Shown here piece after piece: positions 53,085 to 63,468 of a DNA stretch of 64,000 nucleotides (within the stretch, counting starts at the first letter, position 1; each line of letters opens with the position of its first letter). The stretch covers positions 5,494,188-5,558,187 of the forward strand of contig OX457028.1 of the NCBI GenBank assembly GCA_949752745.1, written 5' to 3'. Below the pieces are notes generated by a model. It saw only the letters and a program-made list of their open reading frames with translations, was not told where the DNA came from and made no database searches. The DNA comes from Protula sp. h YS-2021 (lineage: Eukaryota > Annelida > Polychaeta > Sabellida > Serpulidae). Made by a program: the position numbers and the translations under genes.

Positions 53085-53290
53085 ATGGAAGGTCTCAGAC
53101 TGTAGGAAACAATCGATACATTTCAGAGTGTACTCGTTCAGACCTCGGAAACGATCAATAAATTTCATAGTGCACTCATTCAGAGCGTGGGAACGATCAA
53201 TAAATTTCAGAACATCAAAGGCCTCAGACCGTGGTAACGATCGATAAATTTCAGAGTGCACTAGTTCAGAGCGTGGGAACGATAAATAAA
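53085..53290. repeat. ~55-bp tandem repeat, four units
   Basis: ACGATCAATAAATTTCAGA with TTCAGAGCGTGGGAACGAT repeats at about 53095-53285, immediately left of the large inverted-repeat element. Confidence 0.75.
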
Positions 53291-53330
53291 TTTGAGAAGG
53301 AATGGGATTTTCCCCCACTCTAAGTCTTAT

Positions 53331-54203
53331 GTTATAGTAGTGGGAAAATGGTGGTTCTAAACCAACTTTAACAAATGTAGTTTTTGGAAAACATATGATA
53401 TATAAAATAAGTTTTAGCATTTTACCATGCTACTTATTCAAATGTTCAAAAGATTTAGTAGTGCGAAAATGGTTCTAGAATAACCTTAACAAATGTAGTT
53501 TTTGATAACATATGATATATAAAATAAGTTTTACCATTTTACCATGCTACTTTTTCGAATGTTTTAAAGCTACAGTAGTGGGAAAATGGTGGTTCTAGAC
53601 CAACTTTAGCAAATTTAGTTTTTGACAACATATGATATATAAATTAGGTTTTAACATTTCACCAAGCTACTTATTCAAATATTCTAAAGTCGTAGCAGTG
53701 GGAAAATGGTAATTCTGAACCAACTTTAACAAATTCAGTTTTTGAAACATATTATGTATAAAATAGGTTTGAACATTTTACCAAGCTACTTACTCGAATG
53801 CTTTGGAGTCATAGTAGTGGGAAAATCAAGGTTCTAAACCAACTTAAACAAATTTAGTTTTTGACAAGTCCCATTCGAAACACGTGTTTGAATTATTTTT
53901 TGGAACATATTACGTCATGGTATTGTTCAATAATTTTTTTAGCAAGTTCAACAATTGTTCAGTAAAATTGTTCAACAAGTTGTTTAACATGTTCAACATG
54001 TTCAACATGTTCAACAAGTTGTTCAACATGTTCAACATGTTGTTGCTCAACATGTTGTTCAACATGTTCAACAAGTTGTTGTTCAATAAGTTGTATGTAA
54101 AGCTATGTTTAAAGACTTTCTCATCATTTGAATAGTGTACGTTGAACCGAAAGGATGTATAAATGCAACATTTGTTCGAAATTTTACAATTGGCCACAAA
54201 GTC
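53331..54203 (+). repeat. Left terminal inverted repeat
   Basis: Unit starts near 53337, 53457, 53576, 53696 and 53815, the last truncated at about 53868, where CCCATTCGAAACACGTG begins. The GTTCAACATG array covers 53940-54090 and is self-complementary. The final ~100 bp (CTTTAAAG... to CCACAAAGTC) contains the first codons of the plus-strand gene. Confidence 0.9.
54155..54175 (+). promoter_or_regulatory. TATA-like block shared by both terminal repeats
   Basis: GGATGTATAAATGCAACATT occurs at the inner edge of each arm (plus at about 54153, minus at about 56118). It overlaps the ATG of the plus-strand frame, so it may be coding rather than promoter there. On the right it precedes the PC4-like gene by about 190 bp and could act as its TATA box. 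Confidence 0.35.
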
Positions 54204-54862
54204 TTAAAAGACACTTAAAGGCTGCTCACACTTCAGAAGTGGATGAAGAATAGGATATGGAAAACGCTGTAAAACTACCCTTCACGGAAACTTTAGATGA
54301 GTCTTCTATGGAAAGTCAAAGCGTCAATATAACTGAAAAGAATGCACATGCTTGCACAGAATGTGGTGCATTATACAACAGCGAAGAAGCTTTACTCAAA
54401 CATACGGAGACGTGTGGTAAGGATGCTGATGACAGGAGTTCTGAAAGTGAGTCAGAAACAGACTCTGAAAATGAGTCAGAAATAGACTCTGTTTAGCATG
54501 ATATGGTTCAAGAAGTCTACGATGACTATGATGACAAATTTCAAGAAAAGGTTTTAGAATATGAAGAACAAGGACTTGAAGATGCGCGTGAAATAGCAAG
54601 TTATGACCTTCGACCCATTTATAAGCATGGACTAAAACAACTGTTTATGAGACTGTTCAACTATACCCATCGTCTAGAACAAAGCCAACATTATCAAAAG
54701 ATTTTAGAGGACTTTAATTACTTTGTTGATGAAAAACATTATAAGTATTCAAAGGCACTAAAGGCGGCTGTAAGGAAAAACAATGCATTATTTGAAGAGC
54801 TACTAGATATGGAGGAGGAGGATGGTAGCAGTGACGAAGAAAGTGGGTGGCATGGACAGTGA
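54155..54862 (+). pseudogene. Zinc-finger / acidic / helical protein frame with two in-frame TAG codons
   Basis: A single frame of 236 codons starts at ATG 54155 inside the left terminal repeat. Residues 1-25 form a C2H2 finger (YKCNICSKFYNW.., RHLKAAH). TAG occurs at 54251-54253. Residues 34-112 include a second CxxC..H..C finger (HACTECGALYNSEEALLKH) and a Ser/Glu/Asp run. The second TAG is at 54494-54496. Then a helical acidic part follows (MVQEVYDDYDDKFQEKVLEY, LRPIYKHGLKQLFMRLFNY) ending TGA at 54860. AATAAA lies 46 bp further (54908-54913). The similar layout before and after each stop argues for one ancestral protein. From memory, related C2H2 plus W..-type helical proteins are common repeat-borne ORFs in molluscs and cnidarians; the function is unknown to me. 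Confidence 0.7.
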
Positions 54863-54907
54863 AGTACAACAGATGCAGAAGAATAGTTTTATTTGACTAA
54901 ACTTTAT

Positions 54908-54913
54908 AATAAA
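54908..54913 (+). terminator. Candidate polyadenylation signal AATAAA
   Basis: Canonical AATAAA 46 bp after the stop of the plus-strand zinc-finger frame, within the element. Confidence 0.5.
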
Positions 54914-55396
54914 GACTTTGCAAATGTAGTAATATTTTATTAACTTAAGCGTTTTGTAATATATGTCTTGCTTCACAACATATGAAGTCGCGAGAGGCTA
55001 TGGTCCCTGGTGTGGTGTGAATTCACCCGTAGACCATGTATCATATATTGTGTATTATAATTAATTTTGTATTATTATGTATTATATTCAAGTATATTAT
55101 CATTATGTATTATATTCAAGTATTGTATTATTATGTATTATATCCAAGTATTGTATGAGAAAAATAAATAAGTTGAAAACATCATACGTGTTTCTTTTAT
55201 TAAATATTACAAATATTTACAATTATGATAAAAAAACTATTTCAAATACATATTATGCTAATACATGTACCTACACATGCGAACTTAAATTGATAAGTTT
55301 ACAAATGTTATAAAATCTGACTTTACGTCCACATAGATAATGTTAATTCATTTCAAAGTCATGCTGTTAAAATTGTATACAGTCGCATATAACTTT
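54914..55396. other. Intergenic spacer of the element
   Basis: Between the two converging genes: a run of TGTATTATATTCAAGTAT repeats (55055-55150) and the inverted pair TATGGTCCCTGG / CCGTAGACCATG near 55000. No further gene. Confidence 0.5.
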
Positions 55397-55930
55397 CTAC
55401 TCAACCATCTTCTGACAGTCACTACATTTATACACATCCATTTTCTGAAGCATGAGATCCACTGACGTCATTTGCTTCTTCAGCATTTGCCAGTCTTTCA
55501 ATGATAACAAAATTTCCTTCTTGGTAGGATATAACCTCCCAGATGCATGATTTGTAATATATTTACGAATGTTAACCATCACTTTCTGTTGATATTTCAC
55601 TAATTTAATATATGTTTCTCCATTAATGGGTATCATAACCGGTGAATAGTCTACACGCATCTTCTTCATGGTGGTATCAGCTTTACGCTCCGGTTCTCGC
55701 TTCATATTAGGCTCTGTCTTAATTTTTCGCATTTTACACGGCGCCGTCTTAGCTGGTAACTCATCTCGTTTTATCTTTCTAAAATGTGGTCGCTGCTGAC
55801 GTGACTTCACCTTGGACTCTACCATGGGCATTGCCTTAGACTTTGCTGTAGGTGCTGTCTCAGGCTTTGCTATAAAATTTTCTGCAGGTATTGCCATAGA
55901 TGGTAGTTGTTCTTCACTCACTGCAGACAT
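55397..55930 (-). CDS. PC4-like single-stranded DNA-binding domain protein
   Basis: Intact 177-residue frame; ATG at 55930 (MSAVSEEQLPSMAIP) chosen over an upstream GTG. Residues 1-100 are basic and low complexity (KAMPMVESKVKSRQQR, PCKMRKIKTEP). Residues about 103-165 match the PC4/Sub1 fold: PINGETYIKLVKYQQKVM, VNIRKYITNHASGRLYPTKK and EILLSLKDWQMLKKQM, corresponding to GK.LVDIREYY....G...PGKKGISL...QW..L. The tail has CSDCQ. PC4 domains dimerise and bind ssDNA or melted duplex in transcription and repair. In this element it could coat ssDNA during replication or serve transcription; that is inference. It runs toward the plus-strand gene, and its upstream side abuts the right terminal repeat, which carries the same TATA-like block. 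Confidence 0.8.
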   Translation of the reverse strand: MSAVSEEQLPSMAIPAENFIAKPETAPTAKSKAMPMVESKVKSRQQRPHFRKIKRDELPAKTAPCKMRKIKTEPNMKREPERKADTTMKKMRVDYSPVMIPINGETYIKLVKYQQKVMVNIRKYITNHASGRLYPTKKEILLSLKDWQMLKKQMTSVDLMLQKMDVYKCSDCQKMVE

Positions 55931-56067
55931 GTTCACTCTTCAGTATCTTGATACAGAATGTGCGTTATGTCTGAGGGCAGGTGCCTTTTGTGCTCTATAG
56001 GGAGTTGTCACACTCGAGGTTGGACACACTATGTCCCAATATGTTTAGAAATAACTTTATCATATGT

Positions 56068-56884
56068 GACTTTGTGGCCAATTGTAAGATTTCGAACAAA
56101 TGTTGCATTTATACATCCTTTCAGTTCAACCTACACTATTCATATGATGAGAAAGTCTTTAAACATAACATTATATACAACTTGTTGAACATGTTGAAGA
56201 ACATGTTGAACAACATGTTGAACAACATGTTGAACATGTTGAACATTTTAAACATGTTGAAAATGTTGAACATTTTAAACATGTTGAACATGTTGAACAA
56301 CTTGTTGAACAATTGTTGAACTTGTTAAAAAAATTGTTGAACAATACCATGACGTAATATGTTCCAAAAATAATTCAAACACGTGTTTCGAATGGGGTTT
56401 GTCATTCGAATACATGTTTGAATGGTGTGCTGTTCTCACCAACTTATTTTTTACATCATATGTTGTCAAAAAACGAAATTTGTTAAAGTTAGTCTAGAAG
56501 CATCGTTTTCCCCTGCTATGTCTTTAGAACATTCGAAAAAGTAGCATGCTAAAATGATAAAACTTATTTTATACATCATATGTTATCAAAAACTACATTT
56601 GTTAAAGTTGGTTTAGAACTACCATTTTTCTCCTATTATGACTTTAGAACATTCGAATAAGTAACATGGTAAAATGCTAAAACTTATTTTACCTATCATA
56701 TATTTTCCAAAAACTACATTTTTTAAAGTTGGTCTAGAACTACCATATTCCCACAACTTTAACTTTAGAATATTCGAATAAGTAGCATGGTAAAATGCTA
56801 AAACTTATTTTACACATCATATGTTGTCAAAACTAAATTTGTTAAAGTTGGTCTAGAACCACCATTTTTCCACTACTACAACAT
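56068..56884 (-). repeat. Right terminal inverted repeat
   Basis: Reads as the reverse complement of the left arm, with unit boundaries (AAAGTTGGTCTAGAA) near 56478, 56598, 56718 and 56838 and the CATGTTGAAC array at about 56175-56345. It keeps the ATG-TATAAATGCAACATT start, but that frame closes after about 17 codons because the homology stops there. Confidence 0.9.
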
Positions 56885-56982
56885 GGGGGTTTTTGGACGG
56901 GGTCGAGGAAGGGGTGTTTGGACCAGACATGAATGTGTGCATTATAGCCTTATATGGCATGTTTTCACAAAACATTCTGGTT

Positions 56983-57400
56983 CAGTCCGGAATAGCTGAG
57001 TTGGTAGAGCGTGGGACTCCTGGTCGGACCCATGCTCGGAAGGTTGGTGGTTCGAGCCCGGGGATGGCAGCCTAACGATAAACCATAGATTGCATTATGA
57101 GAGTGTATTATGAAGGTATGATAGACAAATGGTAGAAGGGACGTCTCCTAGGGGTCTGACGTCATTATGACGTCACAAGTGGCGTGAAACACCCATGGGG
57201 GTTTTGGACCAATAGAATGTTCTAGAAAAAAGTGGCGTGGAACTCTCTTTTCCTCATGATAGACAGATGGTAGAAGGGACGTCTCCTAGGGGTCTGACGT
57301 CATTATGACGTCACTTCCTGCAGTAGAAGTCTCGTTTCCTCATGATAGACACATGGTAGAAGGGACGTCTCCCAGGGTCTGACGTCACTATGACGTCACA
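56983..57400 (+). repeat. tRNA-derived SINE-like unit with repeated GATAGACAAATGGTAGAAGG body
   Basis: A box TAGCTGAGTTGG (56993-57004) and B box GGTTCGAGCCC (57049-57059) fit Pol III consensus well, but the middle is too long for a normal cloverleaf and lacks a pairing acceptor stem. The body repeats GATAGACARATGGTAGAAGG with GTCTGACGTCATTATGACGT three times (57119, 57259, 57346). It lies just outside the right end of the 3.55-kb element. Confidence 0.65.
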
Positions 57401-58055
57401 CTTCCTGTGCTGGAACTGTCGTTTTCCAACTAATAGCATCCTTGTTTTTCAAGACTTTTTTTTCAGGGATACCCGTGTCAGTTTGGTTATCTAGCCCCAT
57501 GTGTAGTTGTATTCGATAAGTAAAAACTAATACCAATAACAAATAAATAAGAAAGAGATACGGAATTAGCCAATAATACTTCAGGATTTCTGTTGACTGA
57601 CAACTGGCGTGTGTGACGTAAACACTAGACCTTATGACGTCATGGGTTTTCTACCACTCAGTCCTTGTGCTTCATCTTAATCCTAATGCCCGCTAGTCTA
57701 ATGTTTAGTACGTGTCGTTGTTTTTCAACAGCCGACCTCTTCGGCCGGTCGGTCCGTTGTGTATAACACCTTTTTACTCCACAGATCCCCTGGGATTCCA
57801 CGAAAATAGTACTCATAAAAGAGAGGAACTGCTTTTTAAAATATGTTCAACAACCAATCTGTTGTGTGTAACACCTTTTCGCCCCCCCCCCCCCGACCCA
57901 CTGGGAATTCAACTAAAATAATACTAATAATAGAGCGGAACTACTTTTTAAAATATCAATCCGCTCTGTGTTTACACGTAATAGATAGATCACATCAGAA
58001 GTCAGCTGTCTTATAACAACGAACACTCAGAAGTAGGCCTGCCATTTTTTCTACT
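57401..58055. other. Intergenic DNA, short duplicated segment
   Basis: GTTGTGTRTAACACCTTTT with CCCACTGGGAATTCAAC/CCCCTGGGATTCCACG occurs at about 57755-57815 and 57863-57925, a ~105-bp tandem duplication. No gene. Confidence 0.45.
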
Positions 58056-58625
58056 CTCAAGAGTTTTGAACTGAGTGAATGGGAAAGAATCTATTTTAAG
58101 GGGTAATCATTCCTACAGCTTTTGTATTCAAGAGCTTTTATACTCAAGAGTTTTTTGTCAAGAGCTGTTTTTAAGAGAATGTTATGCAATGGCGATACAT
58201 CAATACAGACGCAATCAGTAAATAAAGATCAATAGAAGTAGCCACTGAGAAATAACACATAGAAAAAATAACTTGCTAAGAAATTTTGCTTTAAGTGAAC
58301 ACGTTCTCCATTTACTTTTCCTCTCCACACTAATAGAAAATCTTTATTATTTTTATTTGTACAGTTCCTTGAGGTCCTGTCCAGCCCGTGTATATAAATT
58401 GTTTTCTTCTATATCCACGTCACACTTACTTTAGTCAGTAATAACAGTGATGGATTCCTTGAGTAATCAGGGAAAAAATGCAAATCTTACCTCAACAGTG
58501 ATTAAAAAAGGTTCTTGAATGCAAAATAAAATGTTCTGTACCATAAGTTGACAGTAAATGATTAACAAGTGATTAAAAAAAGCTCTTCGCAAAAAAACTC
58601 TTGAGAGTCAGAAAAGGCTCTTGGC
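58056..58625. mobile_element. ~570-bp inverted-repeat element with CTCAAGAGTTTT/AAAACTCTTGAG words
   Basis: TTTCTACTCTCAAGAGTTTT at the left is answered by AAAAACTCTTGAGAGTCAGA at the right. Inner AAGAGCTTTT/AAAAAGCTCTT words are also opposed. Non-coding. The limits are approximate. Confidence 0.55.
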
Positions 58626-59106
58626 GAAAAAAACCGGTCTTAGGTATCGATTATCTCATTTTGATTTTTCACGGATATACATCTATTGCGCATCAAAATC
58701 ATCGTGGATCATTGTTTCCAAGAAACCCTTGTTGAATGTCAAAGAGGACGGGTTTTCCCTCAAACTTTCTGTGTCCTCTAGTAAAGTTCTAGATCCACTG
58801 CTGATATTACAGATCTTTTATCTTTCAGTAAATAGTTACACATATCATGTGCCAAGTTTCCATTCATTTGTTTGCTTTTTTATCAGCATATGTTAAATGT
58901 ACTATAACTGAACAAATTATCTGATTATATTGAAGTGTGGCATGGTTAAAAAACGCACATAAAGGCAAATGAGATATGTAAATAAATGACATGACTCCTA
59001 TTTGGCTTTCTGTTCTCACACTGGAGTCAGAAGCAAACCCAAGAATATGTTTTTAAGGGGAAAGAGGTCAGTTAAGTGATTTCCAAAGTGAAACGGTTTC
59101 TCTCTC

Positions 59107-59167
<61 letters not shown>

Positions 59168-60764
59168 ACTCTCTCTCTCTCTCTCTCTCTCTTCTTTTCT
59201 TGCCTTTTTTGACGAATTTAGAACATATATTTATTATTTTATTATTTTATATTTTAAATGTCTTATAATTTTTTATATACAAATATTAATAAATAAATAA
59301 ATGTTATGTGATAATAGACATATGCCTTTAAAAATGAGGTTTTCATGACGTTCTCCTTACCAGACAACGATTTATAAAAGATTTTATTCGCAGAAAACTA
59401 ATTGAAAATTAATGTCGTTTTCAAAATTGGTTTGTGGGCACCATCCACATTTCAATGCTTTCAGGTTTCTTCTTTGCAAACAGTCGGGTGGGGGAGGGAG
59501 GGGGAGGGGAGGGGGCTTCAGCAGACGAGAGTTTCAGGTGTGATCATTGGTTATTTTCCCAGCAGTCTGTCTGAGATAAATCGGTTTTGGCTTGTCAGAA
59601 ACAAATTTACACGAAGTTCCTGATTTTTGTTCGGGCCATTTTCAGTGTCTATCAGGTTTCCGTCTTCGTTAACAGTGGAATTGACCTCAAGTATACAAAG
59701 AGTTAAAAAGTCACTTCGTTTTGACAGTCTTTTTTGCATGTTTAATCTATAGGTAGAACACGTCTGATTGTGAAGTAAGAAGGAAGTGAAAAGTGAAGGG
59801 CAATATGAAGAAGGATTGCTGAGATCGGTTTTATTGCAAAAACGCATCCCCCCACCCCACCCCACCCCCACTCACTCCCGAAGAGTTCGCCGCTGAAAAA
59901 TACGTAAATTTATAACCAGGTTTTAACCCCAATAATTTTACCAAAGGCAAAAAATGCCGCACAAATCCAATAAAACTGGCGTCACCTTAAGCTAATTGCC
60001 TATATAAGATCATGTGAATATATATGGTGGATCTAGTAGCCCAAGTTTAATGCATTATCAGACAATCAAGGGTTAACAATAAAAGTCGAGAGTTTACGAG
60101 TGCAATAAACGGATATACTGAAGCGAATTTAGAAGATAGAATTTGTTATTTAATTCTTTTACTGAATATACGAGCAAATTTAATATTCATCGAGCATGTT
60201 TTCCTGATCAGGTTTGTTCAAAGTGTTTCATTGCTTTTTTTAAAATATAATTATTAGACCACACAATGAAGAATATGCCTTTTTTAACGAGATTAGACTT
60301 TGGAATGATCGCATTCACAGTTACGTCAGATGTGTTAATGTTATGAAATTAAAACCTTTTAGCGAATACTTAAAATTTATTTAAATAGTCCAAAAATATA
60401 TTTCAATCACTGTAATCATAATATAAACAACTAATTCTTAATTGGTTGATAAAAAGTAAACATTCCAACGACGAATCAGTGTCGATTTGAGGTTGTGACG
60501 TCTACCAAACCCAATCGCAGCATTAAATCCAGCTGTAATTTTGTTGTGATGGTTTCGCAACCATAGATCAACGTGCAATCAACGTCTTTGAAGCAAAGAT
60601 GAACTGGCTTCGTATAAGCAACTTTGTTTCGTCGTTGGTTTTTGGTCGCTATCAAATCCCAACTTTCTGAGTTTATTCAACGTTGCACCAAAGGCGCTGA
60701 TACGGCGTCGGAACATAGAAACTGTAAAGTAAATGGAAATTGATCGGGGGGGTAGGGTTGAGGG
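58626..60764. other. Intergenic DNA with (CT)n at 59099-59192
   Basis: One long (CT)n microsatellite and G-rich/C-rich tracts at 59489-59512 and 59848-59874. A minus-strand frame at 59551-59725 (SKRSDFLTLCILEVNSTVNE) has no recognisable domain. Otherwise nothing. Confidence 0.45.
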
Positions 60765-60838
60765 TGACGGTTAGCTCAGTCGGTAGAGCGTTGGTCTTGT
60801 AATCCTAAGGTCCCTGGCTCGAAACCAGCCAGGGTGGA
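60765..60838 (+). repeat. tRNA-Thr(TGT)-like sequence, probably tRNA-derived repeat head
   Basis: A box TAGCTCAGTCGG (60772-60783), anticodon-loop CTTGTAA, B box GGCTCGAAACC (60816-60826). The D stem GCTC/GAGC and a T stem TGGCT/AGCCA pair, but the acceptor stem does not close, so a working tRNA is unlikely. Confidence 0.55.
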
Positions 60839-61580
60839 AAGCGGAGGATTGGCTTTCGCTCAAATTGCCTTAGCTAAGCGACTGCGCAACAAATTCACCA
60901 CCACGGAATTCCAAATTAGCACAAATGAGTCTTCCGGCCATCCCTTAAAAAAAATTGATGTCAGCATATCCCGCGTTAGCGAAAGACCCAAATTCAACGG
61001 AGTGGTGTTCACGACATTTTACGATTATCTTCTTTTTGATGCGATTCTAGATTACCATTTCCAAGTCTTGACACTGTCGGGAGACGTTGTAACCTTCTCG
61101 TTACGTTCTCAAAGACGTCCCCTAATCGACGACTCTTCAACGTCGGCAGGTAGACATATCGACTTCCACAAATAACGCAGACCAGACGTTGATCCGACGT
61201 CAGGCGAAGGTTATCTAAAGTTGATCGAACGTCACCATGTTTATTGGTAGAATTTAAAAGAAAATCCATGCGATAAGAATCGTTAAGCAATTAACGAGTT
61301 CAAGAAAAATGAAAAAAAAATGTTCAGAAAAATTGTCACCTGCAAAATTCAAAGACAATATTTTTCATGGTGGGGTTACTCTGCTTTATTTGCACCTTGT
61401 TTCTGGCCTGTGTTGATTTTTTCAACAATCATTGACTTGACAAAATATCTAATTATTTCTTGTTTAGTTCGAAAGGTGTTAGTATTTTTCTTTTATTTTA
61501 CAGAAAACGAATACGTCACAAAATGAAAGGACTCACAAAAGGGTTACGAATAAGCTCGTTTCAAACAGCAACCGTGAGAA
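60839..61580. other. Repeat-like DNA rich in CGTTGATCCGACGTC-type words
   Basis: A plus frame at 60834-61175 overlaps inverted words such as CAACGTCTTTG, GACGTTGTAACC and GACGTTGATCCG. The frame is probably a by-product of a body following the tRNA-like head, and no domain is recognised. Confidence 0.4.
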
Positions 61581-61589
61581 TAATAAAGT

Positions 61590-63468
61590 AATTCAAAAGA
61601 GGCGAGAGAACTGATTGGTATTTTAGAAAAGGATGAAGTTGGCAAACTGAAAACGCTGTTTGATAAAAAGAAAATAAATATCGATCAAAAAATAGAATGG
61701 GGACGCCATAGAAATCCTGGTGAATTGGTAAAGCCATTTTTCATTGCTGCCACCAGCCGTATGTTAAAATGATCACATTATTCTTAAACAATGGGGCAGC
61801 ATCAGTCCACGAAAAAACGGATTCGGATGAGACCGCGTTGCATTTTACAGCGATGCATAGTGGAGCGAACCGGACATTGTGGACAAACTGGTAGACGCAG
61901 GGATCAATATAAATGCCCAAGATTCTGACAGGAAGTTCACAGCTCTCCACTGCGCATGTCAGCAACGCAATCATGGCGTCGTGAGGAAATTACTCAAACA
62001 TTTAGCTAAAACGTCACTGAAGGACATCAACGTAATACGCCTCTAGCAATTGCTGAATCAATGGGCTGTGATCAAACTGTTGAGCTGCTGAAGAAAACAG
62101 TGAGTGAAAACAAGTCAGTTGATGAAAAGGTGAGCATGAGATTGGAGGTGGGGAGCAGAAACTGGAGGAGCAGAGTATGGTACTGCAGCATCAGCAATGT
62201 TTACTCAACACCGTCCATGCAGAATTTCACCGATCCAACACTGGTTTAAATCGATGGACGAGTGCTCCGGATTTGGTGCGTCATCCCTGCTCTCCCGCTA
62301 ACGTCAGCCTCGATCAATATTCGGCTTTAAATAATCCCGGAAGTCAGTCGACTGGCCGATATGCAAGCGGAATGACCATGTACCATGGCAACGCACCGCC
62401 AGGTGGCATCACCCCGATGGGTAATCTCAGCTGTGTAGGTCCTTACCAACACTGGGCCAGCATGTCATTCGCAGGGTTTCCAAGCGGACCATCCTTCAGG
62501 GCCTGCCTATCAAAGTGTAATGCCGATGCCAGCGACTTTCCCCACTAATATGAATCCAGTATACCATGGCTATCCACAAAGTATCGGTGCGCATCAGCAT
62601 TACGTGAATTTCCAGCCAAGTATATCATCTTCACACCACAGTATCCCTCACCAAATTCAGCCAGTACCGCCAGCACTGTGTCGTCCAGCGTCCGCTGTTA
62701 AGCGTCAGTACCGCTGACGGGCAGACACACAATAGCACCGATGCGACATCTGGTGTTTTTGATGTGAGCTTTCCAATGGACAGAAGCGGATGCTCTGCGT
62801 CGGCCACAAAGGAGACAGCTCTCGATGATAAAAGGCCAGTATACATTATAACTTCCACATGTTTATTTCTGTTAACCTGCTTGCTTTCGTATGGGTAGGG
62901 GGTGGGGTGTGGAATTTTGGTTTCATAGGTATTGAAAATAAAAAAAACGCAGAGAAGGTAGGGGGATGGGGTCATTTTACGCGCATGGCAACGCCACTCC
63001 CACCCCCCTCCCCCTACACACCACTTTTAAACTCACCCATTTCTTTAAACCTTTACCTCAAGGTTTTACGGAAACTATATACTATTTACTATTAGCAAGG
63101 TGTATTTTATACAATCATTCATGAAATTATAACTACTTTTTTTTTCTTGCAGATCGTCCCCTGCAGCTCTCACGCCGCAGATATATTAGCGTTCAATCGA
63201 ATTTGGAAGCACTGGGTAAACAACATGAAAGCGGACATTATGATCACGAAAACTGCTCACGAAAAACGTCATGAGCTTAAAAAACTACAGCAAAATTAAG
63301 GACAAGACACCGCACGATCAAAATATGCATATCGTCCATTGAGGAAATAATGAACGGCACCAACAGCGATTTCGATATTTTCATAGAAATACTTCGCGAA
63401 GAGAGCCCGTATTTAGCGGAGCTATTGGATGCTGATTATGCAGATGGCGACGACCCAGTTCTACAATG
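61590..63468 (+). pseudogene. Ankyrin-repeat gene with several frameshifts
   Basis: From 61590 the frame reads ARELIGILEKDEVGKLKTLF, then after a stop at about 61770 ankyrin-like units in changing frames: LFLNNGAASVHEKTDSDETALHF (split), ININAQDSDRKFTALHCAC and NHGVVRKLLKH, then TPLAIAESMGC. A Ser/Pro/His/Tyr-rich region follows (62180-62720), with another shift near 62505. An exon ends near 62835, and a strong acceptor (TTTTTTTTTCTTGCAG, to 63152) starts the last exon, with HEKRHELKKLQQ and, after a shift near 63297, IEEIMNGTNSDFDIFIEIL and SPYLAELLDADYADGDD to stop 63468. The last segment is faintly death-fold (CARD)-like. Ankyrin repeats mediate protein binding. At least four frame breaks: pseudogene, or partly sequence error. 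Confidence 0.65.

Larger units (their letters stand above)
53331..56884. mobile_element. 3.55-kb element with ~0.85-kb inverted terminal repeats and two facing genes
   Basis: The left repeat 53331-54203 and right repeat 56068-56884 are inverted copies in three layers. The outer layer is ~120-bp tandem units (GTAGTGGGAAAATGGTGGTT), five unit starts on the left and four on the right. The middle is a unique block with GAAACACGTGTTTGAATTAT and CATATTACGTCATGGTATTG. The inner layer is an array of GTTCAACAT-like words, followed by a promoter-like GGATGTATAAATGCAACATT block. Between them lie the plus-strand frame 54155-54862 and the minus-strand PC4-like gene 55397-55930. No transposase, integrase, polymerase or capsid domain is recognisable. 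It could be a non-autonomous DNA transposon with captured genes or the remnant of an integrated linear DNA virus. The two arms differ by substitutions and one unit, so it is not brand new. No clear target duplication seen. Confidence 0.85.

Noticed and set aside
59551..59871. Minus-strand 106-codon frame
   Set aside because: Starts in a G/C-rich tract and shows no domain or splice context; the later part looks protein-like but is not supportable alone.
60765..60838. Functional tRNA-Thr genes here, at 52791-52866 and at 56983-57067
   Set aside because: Pol III boxes are good, but acceptor stems do not pair and two have wrong arm lengths; called tRNA-derived repeats.
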